The translations under genes were made by a program, and so were the position numbers. This document shows positions 17,371 through 26,074 of a DNA stretch of 64,000 nt, one piece after another (positions within the stretch are counted from its first letter, which is position 1; each line of letters opens with the position of its first letter). The stretch is from [Actinomadura] parvosata subsp. kistnae (lineage in GTDB: Bacteria; Actinomycetota; Actinomycetes; Streptosporangiales; Streptosporangiaceae), in contig NZ_OOHJ01000018.1 of the NCBI RefSeq assembly GCF_900323885.1, positions 2,529,001 to 2,593,000 of the forward strand. Reading direction: 5' to 3'. The notes beneath the pieces were generated by a model, which was given only the letters and a program-made list of their open reading frames with translations, had not been told where the DNA came from and ran no database searches.

Positions 17371-18307
17371 TACGCACTACGATCTGGAAACCCTCGCCGA
17401 GCTGGCAGAGGGTCTCCTGGACGCCGGCACGGCGCGCCAGGTCCGCGAGCATCTCGCGGTCTGCGACCCCTGTGGGGAGCTTCTGGCCGACCTGGCGGCG
17501 GTTCGCGAGGTGCTGGCCGCGACGCCCACACCGGCTATGCCGATGGGTGTCGCACTGCGCATCGACAAGGCCTTGGCCGCCGAGGCGGAGTCCAGGCGAG
17601 GCGGAGGTGTCGGCCTCGCGGAAGCACCGGACTGGGATGAGCTCATGCGGGACGCCCCGTGGGAGCGAGCGGCCCAGGAGCCCGTACGTCTGGGCGCCGT
17701 GGCCTCCTCAGAGCCTGAGGAGAGGCCAGAGCCGGTCCGCCTGGGCGTCGTCTCCGACGACGGCACCATCGTCCCCGCGAGGACCCGCAGCATGCGGCGG
17801 CGGCGCTGGGCGATGCCCGCGGTCGCGGCCGCGGCGGCGGCCGTCGTGGTCGGTACGGCGGTGGCCTCCACCGGGTTGCTGGCCAGTGGGGGTGGTGACA
17901 GCGGCACGAGCGTCGCGCCGCCACCGGTCGCCCTGCCACCGGTGCAGTCCGCCCAGCCGTCCTCCGAGCCCACCAGGAACGCTCAGCGGGCCAGGGACGT
18001 CTATGTGACCAACAGCGACCACAACTACAGCGATCCAGAGCTGCGCATGTCGCTGGAGAGCTTCATGGCTCCCGCTCCCGCCATCCCGGGCGACTCCAAT
18101 GACGCGGGCAAGGTGGCCAAGTGCGTCAGCGCGGTCTCCAAGCGGGCCCACCTGAAGGTGTTCGCGGTGGACCAGGGGCAGTACAACGGCCAGGAGGCGC
18201 TCATCATGGCGTCCTGGAAGCAGCGGGCCGCCAAGAAGGTCCGTATCGACGTCGTCGACCCGTTCAACTGCAAGAACCTGCGTAAGCCCGCACTGGGCCG
18301 CTGGTAA
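17360..18307 (+). CDS. Zinc-finger (ZAS-type) transmembrane anti-sigma factor
   Basis: A 315-residue anti-sigma factor for the preceding sigma gene. The N-terminal HLAVCDPC is the H-x3-C-x2-C half of the ZAS motif, close to residue 30-40. One transmembrane helix follows a basic stretch (RRRRWAMPAVAAAAAAVVVGTAV, about 147-170), then a Pro/Ser linker and an extracytoplasmic domain ending with two cysteines (KVAKCVSAV and FNCKNL) that may form a disulfide. The start GTG 17360 is preceded by AAGGGAG and lies inside the sigma gene, so translation is coupled. An ATG-led longer frame from 17285 is unlikely because it would overlap much of sigma region 4. Followed by a clear terminator. Confidence 0.85.
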   Translation: MTGDTHYDLETLAELAEGLLDAGTARQVREHLAVCDPCGELLADLAAVREVLAATPTPAMPMGVALRIDKALAAEAESRRGGGVGLAEAPDWDELMRDAPWERAAQEPVRLGAVASSEPEERPEPVRLGVVSDDGTIVPARTRSMRRRRWAMPAVAAAAAAVVVGTAVASTGLLASGGGDSGTSVAPPPVALPPVQSAQPSSEPTRNAQRARDVYVTNSDHNYSDPELRMSLESFMAPAPAIPGDSNDAGKVAKCVSAVSKRAHLKVFAVDQGQYNGQEALIMASWKQRAAKKVRIDVVDPFNCKNLRKPALGRW

Positions 18308-18334
18308 CCGGCCGCACGTACGTAAACCCGCGTC

Positions 18335-18356
18335 AGAGCCCGCTTCGGCGGGCTCT
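18335..18356 (+). terminator. Intrinsic terminator after the anti-sigma gene
   Basis: A 9-bp stem (18335-18343 with 18348-18356) with a TTCG tetraloop, followed by TTCGTTT. It lies 28 bp after the stop and separates the sigma/anti-sigma unit from trxBA. Confidence 0.88.
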
Positions 18357-18388
18357 TTCGTTTCTCCCAGCGTTGCCGGGTAGGGCAG

Positions 18389-18414
18389 GGAATCAGGGCG
18401 CTCTAGGATCTGTT
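18389..18414 (+). promoter_or_regulatory. SigR-type (thiol-oxidative stress) promoter of trxBA
   Basis: GGAAT at 18389-18393 (within GGGAAT) is followed after exactly 18 bases by GTT at 18412-18414. GGAAT-N18-GTT is the consensus recognised by SigR of Streptomyces and SigH of Mycobacterium, and trxBA is a classic target. The transcript would start about 35 bases before the TTG of trxB. Confidence 0.78.
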
Positions 18415-18454
18415 GACGCCGGTGCACACAACAGACCAGGAAGGCGTGGGAACG

Positions 18455-19387
18455 TTGAGCGACGTCCGTAACGTGATCATCATTGGTTCCGGCCCTGCCG
18501 GTTACACGGCGGCCGTCTACTCCGCGCGCGCCGAGCTGAAGCCGCTCGTCTTCGAGGGCTCCGTGACCGCGGGCGGCGCGCTCATGAACACCACCGACGT
18601 GGAGAACTTCCCCGGGTTCCCCGACGGCATCATGGGCCCCGACCTCATGGACAACCTGCGCAAGCAGGCCGAGCGTTTCGGCGCCGAGCTGGTGGCGGAC
18701 GACGTCGTCGAGGTCGACCTCAACGCCAACCCCAAGGTCATCAAGACCCACACCGACACCTACTACGCCAAGTCGGTCATCCTGGCGATGGGTTCCGGTT
18801 ACCGCGAGCTGGGGCTGGCGAACGAGAAGCGGCTTTCCGGCCACGGTGTGTCCTGGTGTGCGACCTGTGACGGCTTCTTCTTCCGCAACAAGGACATCGT
18901 GGTCGTCGGCGGCGGCGACACCGCGATGGAGGAGGCCACGTTCCTGACCCGGTTCGGCCGCATGGTGACCGTGGTGCACCGCCGCGACGAGCTGCGCGCC
19001 AGCAAGATCATGCAGGAGCGCGCGTTCGCCAACGACAAGATCCGCTTCGTCTGGGACTCCGAGGTCGTGGACGTCCTCGGTGAGACCAAGGTCGAGGCGG
19101 TGAAGCTGCGTAACGTCAAGACGGGCGAGGAGTGCGAGCTGGCGACCGACGCGCTGTTCCTGGCGATCGGTCACGACCCGCGCACCGAGCTGGTCAAGGG
19201 CCAGATCGACCTCGACGAAGACGGCTACATCAAGGTGGCCTCGCCGTCCACGGCGACCAACATCGAGGGCGTGTTCGCCGCCGGCGACGTCGTCGACCAC
19301 ACCTACCGCCAGGCGATCACCGCGGCGGGCACCGGCTGTGCGGCCTCGCTCGACTCCGAGCGCTGGCTGGCCAACAACGAGAAGTAA
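18455..19387 (+). CDS. trxB: Thioredoxin reductase (NADPH)
   Basis: A 310-residue flavoprotein that reduces thioredoxin with NADPH. The FAD motif is VIIIGSGPAGYTAAVYSARA; the redox-active disulfide is CATC (WCATCDGFFF); the NADPH motif is VVVGGGDTAMEEA followed by HRRDELRAS; the C-terminal FAD motif is GVFAAGDVVDHTYRQAITAAGTG. TTG 18455 is chosen because MSDVRNVIIIGSGPAGYTAA is the conserved family start and AGGAAGG lies about 10 bases upstream; the frame is open further upstream to 18413. It forms an operon with trxA, ten bases apart, under the SigR-type promoter. Confidence 0.94.
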   Translation: MSDVRNVIIIGSGPAGYTAAVYSARAELKPLVFEGSVTAGGALMNTTDVENFPGFPDGIMGPDLMDNLRKQAERFGAELVADDVVEVDLNANPKVIKTHTDTYYAKSVILAMGSGYRELGLANEKRLSGHGVSWCATCDGFFFRNKDIVVVGGGDTAMEEATFLTRFGRMVTVVHRRDELRASKIMQERAFANDKIRFVWDSEVVDVLGETKVEAVKLRNVKTGEECELATDALFLAIGHDPRTELVKGQIDLDEDGYIKVASPSTATNIEGVFAAGDVVDHTYRQAITAAGTGCAASLDSERWLANNEK

Positions 19388-19397
19388 GGAGCGCACC

Positions 19398-19712
19398 GTG
19401 AAGGCTGTCACCGACGCCACTTTCGCATCCGAGGTCCTCAAGAGCGACAAGCCCGTGCTGGTCGATTTCTGGGCGGAGTGGTGCGGCCCCTGCCGCCAGG
19501 TCGCGCCCATCCTCCAGGAGATCGCCAACGAGCACGGCGACAAGCTGGAGATCGTGAAGCTGAACATCGACGAGAACCCTGAGGTGCCCCGCCAGTACGG
19601 TGTGCTCCAGATCCCGACGATGAACGTCTACAAGGGTGGAGAGGTCGTGAAGCAGATCATCGGCGCCAAGCCGAAGGCCATGCTGCTGCGCGAGCTCGAG
19701 GGCATCATCTAG
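19398..19712 (+). CDS. trxA: Thioredoxin
   Basis: A 104-residue thioredoxin with the active site WCGPC in VDFWAEWCGPCRQVAP and the conserved cis-proline in QIPTMNVYKGG. It reduces protein disulfides in the cytoplasm and is recycled by the preceding trxB product. GTG 19398 follows AAGGAG at 6 bases, which overlaps the trxB stop region, indicating coupling. A strong bidirectional hairpin follows at 19716-19760. Confidence 0.95.
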   Translation: MKAVTDATFASEVLKSDKPVLVDFWAEWCGPCRQVAPILQEIANEHGDKLEIVKLNIDENPEVPRQYGVLQIPTMNVYKGGEVVKQIIGAKPKAMLLRELEGII

Positions 19713-19715
19713 GAC

Positions 19716-19760
19716 GCCCATGAGAAAGCCCCCGCCTGGCGCGGGGGCTTTCTCATGGGC
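19716..19760. terminator. Bidirectional intrinsic terminator between trxA and the convergent GNAT gene
   Basis: A perfect 20-bp stem (19716-19735 with 19741-19760) and a 5-base loop. The A-rich and T-rich arms (GAGAAAG and CTTTCTC) could support termination from both sides, which suits the convergent genes. Confidence 0.9.
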
Positions 19761-19781
19761 TCTGGTGGCGCTGAGGAGGCT

Positions 19782-20399
19782 TCAGACGGGACGTAGGGCC
19801 CGTTCCGGGCTCATGGAGCCGAGGAGGCGTTCGAGGGCCACCTCGACGTCCTCACGCCACGACACGGCGCTCTTCAGCTCCAGGCGCAACCGCGGGAACC
19901 TCAAATGGGGACGAACTGTCTTAAACCCCACAGAAAGCAAGTATTCCGCTGGAACGACGCAACTAGGCTCTTCCCACTTCAGATCCCCGAAAGCTTCAAT
20001 GGCCTTCACGCCGCGCCGCGTCAGATCCTTGGCCACCCCCTGGATCAGCATCCGGCCCAGCCCGCCACCCGAGAACTCGGGAATGATGTGCGCCGTCATC
20101 AGCAACACCGCGTCGGCGCTCACCGGCGAGGTGGGAAAGGCGACCGAACGCGGGCTGTAGAGCGGCGGGCTGTAGAGCACGAAACCCGCGGGCACGCCGT
20201 CGACGTAGGCGATCTTCCCGCAGCTCCCCCACTCCAGCAGCGTGCCGGAGATCCAGGCCTCCTTCTCCAGCCTTGGATCGCCGGAGTCCAGTGCTCGCTC
20301 CCCGCTCATGGGGTCGAGCTCCCAGAACACGCACGTCCGGCAGCGGCGCGGGAGATCATCAAGATTGTCCAGGGTTATGTTGACCAGCCGGCGCGACAA
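19782..20399 (-). CDS. GNAT family N-acetyltransferase
   Basis: A 205-residue protein with a GNAT core: LLMTAHIIPEFSGGGLGRMLIQGVAKDLTRRG contains the acetyl-CoA-binding R/Q-x-x-G-x-G/A-like loop (SGGGLGRML) and following helix. The N-terminus has CRTCVFWE, a short cysteine pair typical of this actinobacterial subfamily placed beside trxA and parB. The substrate is unknown. The start is TTG 20399, preceded by AGGGG; no ATG occurs before the conserved CRTC region. It is convergent with trxA and shares the terminator at 19716-19760, and divergent from the aminotransferase gene. Confidence 0.82.
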   Translation of the reverse strand: MSRRLVNITLDNLDDLPRRCRTCVFWELDPMSGERALDSGDPRLEKEAWISGTLLEWGSCGKIAYVDGVPAGFVLYSPPLYSPRSVAFPTSPVSADAVLLMTAHIIPEFSGGGLGRMLIQGVAKDLTRRGVKAIEAFGDLKWEEPSCVVPAEYLLSVGFKTVRPHLRFPRLRLELKSAVSWREDVEVALERLLGSMSPERALRPV

Positions 20400-20575
20400 C
20401 TACGGCCCCTATCGTTGACCCGGAAAAGCGCGCGAAAACCGCGTCTACAGGTGGCATCGTAGCCCAGTGAAGATGTCGCCACCGGACACCACGACGGTCG
20501 AGCCCGGCGACGGGCGACATGTCCGTCTGGCGTAATCTGGTATTTCAGCCCGATATGACACCTAGGAGGTGGGCC

Positions 20576-21901
20576 GTGACAGAAGAGCAGGATCACGGTC
20601 AGACACCCGCGACCCAAGGGTCGCGCATCGACGCCTACGTCGATCGGTACGCCGCGCGAGCTACCGGGATGGTCGCCTCCGAGATCCGAGCTCTTTTCGC
20701 CGTCGCGTCGAGGCCCGAGGTGGTCTCGCTCGCGGGCGGCATGCCGTACGTCACGGCTCTTCCCCTCGACATGGTCGGCGAGCTGGTCTCCGACCTCGTC
20801 ACGCGGCGCGGCCCCGTCGCGCTGCAGTACGGCTCCGGCCAGGGCGACCCGCATCTGCGCGAGCAGATCTGCGAGGTCATGCGGCTGGAGGGGATTCACG
20901 CCGGGGCGAACGACGTGGTCGTCACCGTCGGTTCGCAGCAGGCCCTCGACCTGATCACCCGGATCTTCATCGATCCCGGTGACGTCGTGCTGGCCGAAGG
21001 GCCCTCGTACGTGGGAGCGCTCGGAACGTTCGCCGCATATCAGGCCAAAGTGGTCCACATCGCGATGGACGATCAGGGCATCGTGCCCGAATCGCTCGCC
21101 CAGACCATCTACGCCCTGGAAACCGCCGGGGCGCCCATCAAGTTCCTCTACACGATCCCGACCTTCCACAACCCCGGCGGCGTCACGCTCAACATCGCCC
21201 GCCGCCAGCAGGTGCTCGACATCTGCCAGCGGGCCGGGATCCTCATCATCGAGGACAACCCGTACGGGCTGCTCGGCTTCGACGGCGAGCCCATGCGCGC
21301 CCTGCGCGCCGACAACCCCGACGGCGTCGTCTACCTCGGCTCGTTCTCCAAGACGCTCGCCCCCGGCTTCCGCGTCGGCTGGGCGCTCGCGCCGCACGCC
21401 ATCCGCGACAAGCTCGTCCTCGCCATGGAGTCGGCCGTCCTGTCCCACTCCTCCTTCACGCAGCTCGCCGTAGGCCAGTACCTCGCCACGCAGCCGTGGC
21501 ACGAACAGATCAAATCGTTCAGGGAGCTCTACCGCGAGCGCCGCGACGCGCTGCTCGACGCGCTCGAATCGCTGATGCCGCCCGAGGTCACCTGGACCCG
21601 GCCTGGGGGCGGCTTCTTCGTCTGGGCCACCCTGCCCGAAGGACTCGACTCCAAGGCGATCCTGCCGCGGGCCGTGGCCGAGCGGGTCGCGTTCGTGCCC
21701 GGCACCGGGTTCTTCTCCGACGGCAGCGGGGCGCGGCACATGCGGCTCTCGTACTGCTATCCGGAGCCCGACCGCATCCGCGAGGGCGTGCGGCGGCTCG
21801 CCGGGGTGATCGAGCAGGAGATCCAGCTCAGAGACACCTTCGGCACCGCCTCCGCCCGCGACCACCAGGGCGTCGACACACCCGGCCCCGACCTGGCCTG
21901 A
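20576..21901 (+). CDS. PLP-dependent aminotransferase (class I/II fold)
   Basis: A 441-residue fold type I aminotransferase. It shows VVSLAGGMPYV near the N-terminus, VTVGSQQALDLITRIFIDPGDVV, the Asn/Asp/Tyr cofactor region (IPTFHNPGGV, IIEDNPYGLL) and the Schiff-base lysine in SFSKTLAPGFRVGW, with a C-terminal RLSYCYPE. It lacks a DNA-binding domain, so it is not a MocR regulator; 2-aminoadipate/aromatic aminotransferases are the nearest type. GTG 20576 follows AGGAGGTGG. The specific amino acid is unknown. It is followed by a hairpin and then the Ddl-type gene, and this pairing beside parB is seen in other actinomycetes. Confidence 0.85.
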   Translation: MTEEQDHGQTPATQGSRIDAYVDRYAARATGMVASEIRALFAVASRPEVVSLAGGMPYVTALPLDMVGELVSDLVTRRGPVALQYGSGQGDPHLREQICEVMRLEGIHAGANDVVVTVGSQQALDLITRIFIDPGDVVLAEGPSYVGALGTFAAYQAKVVHIAMDDQGIVPESLAQTIYALETAGAPIKFLYTIPTFHNPGGVTLNIARRQQVLDICQRAGILIIEDNPYGLLGFDGEPMRALRADNPDGVVYLGSFSKTLAPGFRVGWALAPHAIRDKLVLAMESAVLSHSSFTQLAVGQYLATQPWHEQIKSFRELYRERRDALLDALESLMPPEVTWTRPGGGFFVWATLPEGLDSKAILPRAVAERVAFVPGTGFFSDGSGARHMRLSYCYPEPDRIREGVRRLAGVIEQEIQLRDTFGTASARDHQGVDTPGPDLA

Positions 21902-21921
21902 CCGCCACACGCCACACCACC

Positions 21922-21961
21922 GGCAGGCCGGCGCCGCACCCGCTGCGAACGCCGGCCTGCC
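21922..21961 (+). terminator. Hairpin after the aminotransferase gene
   Basis: An 11-bp perfect stem (21922-21932 with 21951-21961) with an 18-base loop, 21 bp after the stop. There is no T-tract, so it may be a weak terminator or a processing structure. Confidence 0.5.
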
Positions 21962-22002
21962 GCTGTGTATGGCGGGATGCTGCCGCTGTGTATGGCGGGA
22001 TG
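21957..22002. repeat. 23-bp tandem duplication
   Basis: Two identical 23-bp units, 21957-21979 and 21980-22002, each containing GCTGTGTATGGCGGGATG. The first unit partly overlaps the hairpin arm. No coding role. Confidence 0.9.
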
Positions 22003-22077
22003 TGGGAGGGGATCGCCGGAGAAAGCACCTCCCGTACACCATTAGCCCCAGCCGCCGGTACGGTTGGACAGCCGTGC

Positions 22078-22205
22078 CATCAGCGACGTCGGCAGCGTCG
22101 GCAGTGGTAGCGGCAGCGTCGGTAGCGACGTCAACGTCGGTAGCGTCGGTAGCGGCATCAACATCGATGGCGGCATCAGCGGCATCAACGGCTTCACGGC
22201 TTCAG
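22078..22205 (+). repeat. Short degenerate repeats in the leader of the Ddl-type gene
   Basis: About 128 bp built of variants of GGTAGCGTCGGTAGC and GGCATCAACG with a period of roughly 6-12 bases. The stretch lies directly upstream of the ATG at 22218. It reads as an open Ala/Ser/Thr-rich frame in phase with the ligase, but the ribosome site at 22207 supports the shorter protein. Confidence 0.65.
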
Positions 22206-22217
22206 CGGAGGGATGAG

Positions 22218-23174
22218 ATGAGCGATCTGGGCCATGTGCTCGTGCTGGCCGGAGGCCTCTCCTACGAGCGGGAGGTGTCTCTGCGCTCGGGTCGCAGAGT
22301 CAGCGAGGTGTTGCGCGCGACCGGCATCGACGTCGAGACCCGCGACACCGACGCCTCCCTCGTCCCCTACGTCCTCGCCGACCCGCCGGACGCCGTCTTC
22401 GTGACCCTCCACGGCGGTGCGGGCGAGGACGGCGCCATCCGTTCCGTCCTGGAGCTGCTCAACGTCCCGTACGTCGGCGCCGACCCCGACGCCTGCCGGG
22501 TCGCCTTCGACAAGCCCACCGCCAAGGCCGTCGTCCGCTCCGTCGGCCTGCGCACCCCCGCCTCGGTCACGCTCCCCAAGGAGACCTTCCACGACCTCGG
22601 CGCCACCGTCGTGCTCGGCCGCATCGTGGAGCACCTCGGCCTGCCCCTCTTCGTCAAGCCCGCCCGCGGCGGCTCCGCCCTCGGCGCCTCGTTCGTCCCC
22701 ACCGCCGAAGAGCTGCCCGCCGCGATGGTCGGCTGCTTCGCGTACGGCGACACGGCGCTCATCGAGCGGTACGTCGAAGGCGTCGAGGTGGCCGTCTCCG
22801 TCGTCGACCTCGGCGCCGGCCCCGTCGCCCTGCCCGCTGTGGAGATCGTCCCCGACGAAGGCGTCTACGACTACGCGGCCCGCTACACCGCCGGCCACAC
22901 CGAGTTCTTCGCCCCGGCCCGCCTCTCGGCCGCCGCAGCCGCCGCCTGCGCCGAAACCGCCGTAACCGCCCACACGGCCCTGGGCCTGCGCGACATCTCC
23001 CGCACCGACCTGATCGTCGACGCCGACGGCGTCCCCCACTTCCTGGAGGTCAACGTGGCCCCCGGCATGACGGAAACGTCTTTGCTCCCGATGGCCGCGG
23101 AAGCCGCCGGCCAGGACCTCGGCGAGCTCTGCCGCACCCTCCTTCAGAACGCCGCCTCCCGCTCCTCCTCCTGA
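22218..23174 (+). CDS. D-alanine-D-alanine ligase family ATP-grasp protein
   Basis: A 318-residue ATP-grasp ligase. The N-terminal VLAGGLSYEREVSLRSGRRV is the Ddl G-G-x-S-x-E-x-x-x-S signature, VTLHGGAGEDG binds substrate, FVKPARGGSALG is the ATP-binding loop and FLEVNVAPGMTETSLLPMAAEAAG is the C-terminal metal/substrate motif. It probably joins two D-amino acids for peptidoglycan, but a second Ddl-like enzyme in these genomes can serve another peptide, so the substrate is inferred. ATG 22218 follows GGAGGG. The position beside an aminotransferase and parB is conserved in actinomycetes. Strong GC3 bias and normal codon use. Confidence 0.85.
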   Translation: MSDLGHVLVLAGGLSYEREVSLRSGRRVSEVLRATGIDVETRDTDASLVPYVLADPPDAVFVTLHGGAGEDGAIRSVLELLNVPYVGADPDACRVAFDKPTAKAVVRSVGLRTPASVTLPKETFHDLGATVVLGRIVEHLGLPLFVKPARGGSALGASFVPTAEELPAAMVGCFAYGDTALIERYVEGVEVAVSVVDLGAGPVALPAVEIVPDEGVYDYAARYTAGHTEFFAPARLSAAAAAACAETAVTAHTALGLRDISRTDLIVDADGVPHFLEVNVAPGMTETSLLPMAAEAAGQDLGELCRTLLQNAASRSSS

Positions 23175-23361
23175 CGCACCCGACCGGGGCGCAGAACACA
23201 GCACGCACCTGCGCCCCCATTCCCCACGCCACCACCGCAGCCGCCCGCCCTCCGGGGTGCCCCGCACATGCCGGCACAGAACAACGCGCACAACGACAGC
23301 GGCCCATGCTCAACGGGCGGCGCATGCGCATGGCGACGTGTTCCCAGCACGACGCTGCGCT

Positions 23362-23490
23362 CAGCACGTGACGGGTGGAGCACGGCATGCGGCGCAGCAC
23401 GTGACGGGTGGAGCACGGCATGCCGCTCAGCACGTGACGGGTGAGTGAGCACGGCATGTCCTCAGCATGTGACACCTGAGAACGGCATGC
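23362..23490. repeat. 33-bp-period tandem repeat, four copies
   Basis: Units at 23362-23390 and 23395-23423 are identical over 29 bp (contain CAGCACGTGACGGGTGG and end GCACGGCATGC), with 4-bp spacers. The third (23428-23459) has a 4-bp insertion and the fourth (23463-23490) is more diverged. Each unit contains a CACGTG-like core but not the full parS sequence. Confidence 0.88.
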
Positions 23491-23695
23491 CCTCAACACG
23501 TCACATTCGCATCGCCTCACCCGAAGCGGACCGCACCCGCGCGCTTTGCCACCGCAGCGCATCACACCCACGGCGCCTCAGGCCCGCAAGGCCGACTTGT
23601 CCCGTCAACAGAACGCCTCGCTCTCGCAGCACCTCACCCTCCTGGCGCCGCACACTCACAGGGCGACTCGCCCTGCAGAACGCCGCACCCCGCAG

Positions 23696-23890
23696 CACCT
23701 CGCCTTCCTAGCCCGTCACGCTCACAGGACGCCTCACCCCGCAGCACGCCTCACCCGCAGCGCCTCGCCTTCCTAGCCCGTCACGCTCACAGAGCGCCTC
23801 GTCCCTCAGGACGCCTCACCTCACGGCACCTCGCCTTCCCAGCCCGTCAACGCTCACAGAGCGCCTTGCCCCGCAACGCACCTCGCCCCG
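23696..23890. repeat. About 65-bp-period tandem repeat, three copies
   Basis: Copies start near 23696, 23761 and 23827; each begins with CTCGCCTTCCTAGCCCGTCA or a close variant and continues with GCTCACAG and several CGCCTCACC words. Divergence increases toward the right end. A related copy is visible around 23640. Confidence 0.8.
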
Positions 23891-24692
23891 CAGCACCGTT
23901 CCTAAGCGCGTCTCGGCCAGCAGAGCGCATCACCCCTGCAGCACCTTGCTGCCCGCAGCGCGCCACACCCCACGGCACGTCACGCCCCACGGCACATCGC
24001 ACCGCAGTGCTTCGCCTCCTCACCCTGCCAGCCCTCCCCCCGAGCAAGCTCAGCACCTCACACACACCTACCGCACGCTCGCCAAGAACGCCGGCATCAA
24101 AAGGCCGCCCACCGCGCGCTGCTCCCCTGCGCACCGCACCCTCACGCAATCCGCCACCACGCCATCCACCCTTAGCACCACACCGCCACGTACCACACCG
24201 CGCACACCCCATCGCGTGTACTCATCGCCACGCACCACACCTCGCATACCCCATCCCATCCTCGTACCTCTCAGCTCCGTCCACCCATCCCCGTACCTCA
24301 ACCCCGTCCGTCCCATCGCGTGCATCCGCCACCACTCATCCCGATCGGGCGCCCTCTCCGCTCTCTTCCTCCCTTGCCCGCACCGCGCCCAGCCCGTTGA
24401 GCACCCGCGCCCACTCCGCCGCCCACCCGCGCCGAGCCGCCGCCACACCCGCACCGAGCCGCCGCACACTCAGACACCCGCGCCACTGCTCAGCCCCCAG
24501 CCGGCGAACCGACCTACCGTGCCCCCACCGATGCCACAGCGCCGGCCACCCACTCCCGCCTGTCCTCCTGCCGCCCCTGGAAGCAGGCAGGAACCTCGCC
24601 TCAAGCCGCGCTCTCGCCACCACGACCACCCCCCACACCACACCACACCACCACGAGCCAGACCCCATGCCCCCGATAAGTAGCCTTACGGT

Positions 24693-25739
24693 GTGCTGAT
24701 CGAATCGATGTACCCCAAGAGCTTCGCCAGCGACAACCACGCCGGCGTGCACCCGACCATCCTGGAAGCCATGGCGGCCGCCAACCACGGCGACGCGCCC
24801 GCCTACGGCGACGACTCCTGGACGTCGGCGTTCGAGGAGAAGATCAAGGAGACGTTCGGCCCGGCCGCCGAGGGCTTCGCGGTGCTCAACGGGGCGGGCG
24901 CCAACATGGTCGGCCTGGCCCTCATGCTGGGCCGCTACGACGCCATCATCTGTGCCGACAGCGCCCACATCGCCACCCACGAAGCAGGAGCCTCGGAGCG
25001 CCTGCTCGGCGTGAAGCTCATGACGGTTCCGACCGAGGACGGCAAGCTCCGCCCGTCCGACATCAAGTCACGCCTGGGTGGAATCGGCAACCCGCACGAG
25101 CCCCAGCCCGCCGTCGTCTCGATCTCCCAGACGACGGAGCTGGGCACCACCTACTCCCCCGCCGAGATCGCCGCCTTGGCCGAGACGGCTCACAAGTCGG
25201 GGCTGCGCCTCCACGTGGACGGCGCCCGGCTCGCCAACGCGGCCGCGTACCTCGAATGCGACCTGAGGGCCATCACGACGGACGCCGGCGTGGACGTGTT
25301 CAGCTTCGGCGGTACGAAGAACGGCGCACTGGCCGCCGAGGCGGTCGTCGTCCTCGACCCGTCGCTGGCGAACGCCGTCCCGTTCCTCCGCCGCCAGTCC
25401 CTTCAGCTCGCCTCGAAGATGCGCTTCATCTCGGCCCAACTCACAGCCCTGCTGACGGACGACCTGTGGCGCCGCAACGCCGCCCACGCCAACGCGATGG
25501 CCACGCGCCTAGCGAACGGCCTGGCAGACATCCCCGGCATCTCCCTGGCATACCCGGTCCACTCCAACGCCGTGTTCGCCACCCTCCCACACGTCGCCGC
25601 CGAAACCCTCCGCCAGCGCTACCTCTTCCACTACTGGGACGAGCCCGCCGGCACCGTCCGCTGGATGACCGCCTTCGACACCACCCCAGAGCAGGTGGAC
25701 GACTTCCTCGAAGACATCCACAAAGCCGCCGCCATGTAA
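24693..25739 (+). CDS. ltaE: Low-specificity threonine aldolase (beta-eliminating lyase family)
   Basis: A 348-residue PLP enzyme that cleaves threonine/allo-threonine to glycine and acetaldehyde. The N-terminal FASDNHAGVHPTILEAM, the GDDSWTSAFEEKI region, HIATHEAGA, LHVDGARLANAAAYLECDL and the Schiff-base lysine in FSFGGTKNGALAAEAVV are all classic for this family. The GTG at 24693 has no ribosome site and lies about 10 bases after TAAGTAG, so a leaderless transcript is possible; an ATG at 24708 is an alternative. It stands alone between two repeat spacers, and a parS site begins 13 bp after its stop. Confidence 0.88.
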   Translation: MLIESMYPKSFASDNHAGVHPTILEAMAAANHGDAPAYGDDSWTSAFEEKIKETFGPAAEGFAVLNGAGANMVGLALMLGRYDAIICADSAHIATHEAGASERLLGVKLMTVPTEDGKLRPSDIKSRLGGIGNPHEPQPAVVSISQTTELGTTYSPAEIAALAETAHKSGLRLHVDGARLANAAAYLECDLRAITTDAGVDVFSFGGTKNGALAAEAVVVLDPSLANAVPFLRRQSLQLASKMRFISAQLTALLTDDLWRRNAAHANAMATRLANGLADIPGISLAYPVHSNAVFATLPHVAAETLRQRYLFHYWDEPAGTVRWMTAFDTTPEQVDDFLEDIHKAAAM

Positions 25740-25751
25740 CTCGCCCGCCCC

Positions 25752-25767
25752 TGTTTCACGTGAAACA
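25752..25767. other. parS: parS centromere site 1
   Basis: TGTTTCACGTGAAACA, a perfect 16-bp palindrome identical to the universal ParB-binding parS consensus. Confidence 0.97.
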
Positions 25768-26074
25768 CGCCCGCGCTCCCCGGCCCCAGCGCCAGGAGCG
25801 CCAAGCGTCCCCAGATCCCAGATCCCCAGGAGCGAGATACGCGTCGCTGCCGGCTCACCCCCTAAGGCGACCTCCTCGTACCCCACCCGCGCGCCACCCG
25901 CCGCGCGGACGGGTCACCCTCCGCCCCCCGGGGACACCGACCCTCGGACCGTCCGCGGGTCCACCGACCCTGGACCGTCCGCGGAGACACCGTCCCCACA
26001 CCGACCCCGGAGGCACCGTCCTCGCACCGCACAGGCAGTGTCCCCTTGCATCGCCCAGACACCCCCTCGCCCGG

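Larger units (their letters stand above)
23175..24692. other. 1.5-kb repeat-rich spacer without convincing genes
   Basis: All long open frames here are Pro/Ser/Thr/Arg-rich shadows without family motifs, ribosome sites or GC3 periodicity that I can see. The stretch holds the tandem repeats at 23362-23490 and 23696-23890, then a C-rich segment (24180-24680) with recurrent CACCGC and CCATC words. No RNA gene was recognised. Confidence 0.6.

Noticed and set aside
23362..23490. Possible CRISPR array (four regularly spaced near-identical units)
   Set aside because: Spacers are only 4 bp and units decay; there are no cas genes. This is a tandem repeat.
23362..23490. Additional parS sites suggested by CACGTG cores
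   Set aside because: The flanks are CAG and ACGGG, not TTT and AAA; the inner parS palindrome is not formed.
23866..24699. A 277-residue Ser/Pro/Thr-rich frame that could be a secreted or surface protein
   Set aside because: No signal peptide, no ribosome site, and composition explained by the C-rich repeat spacer.
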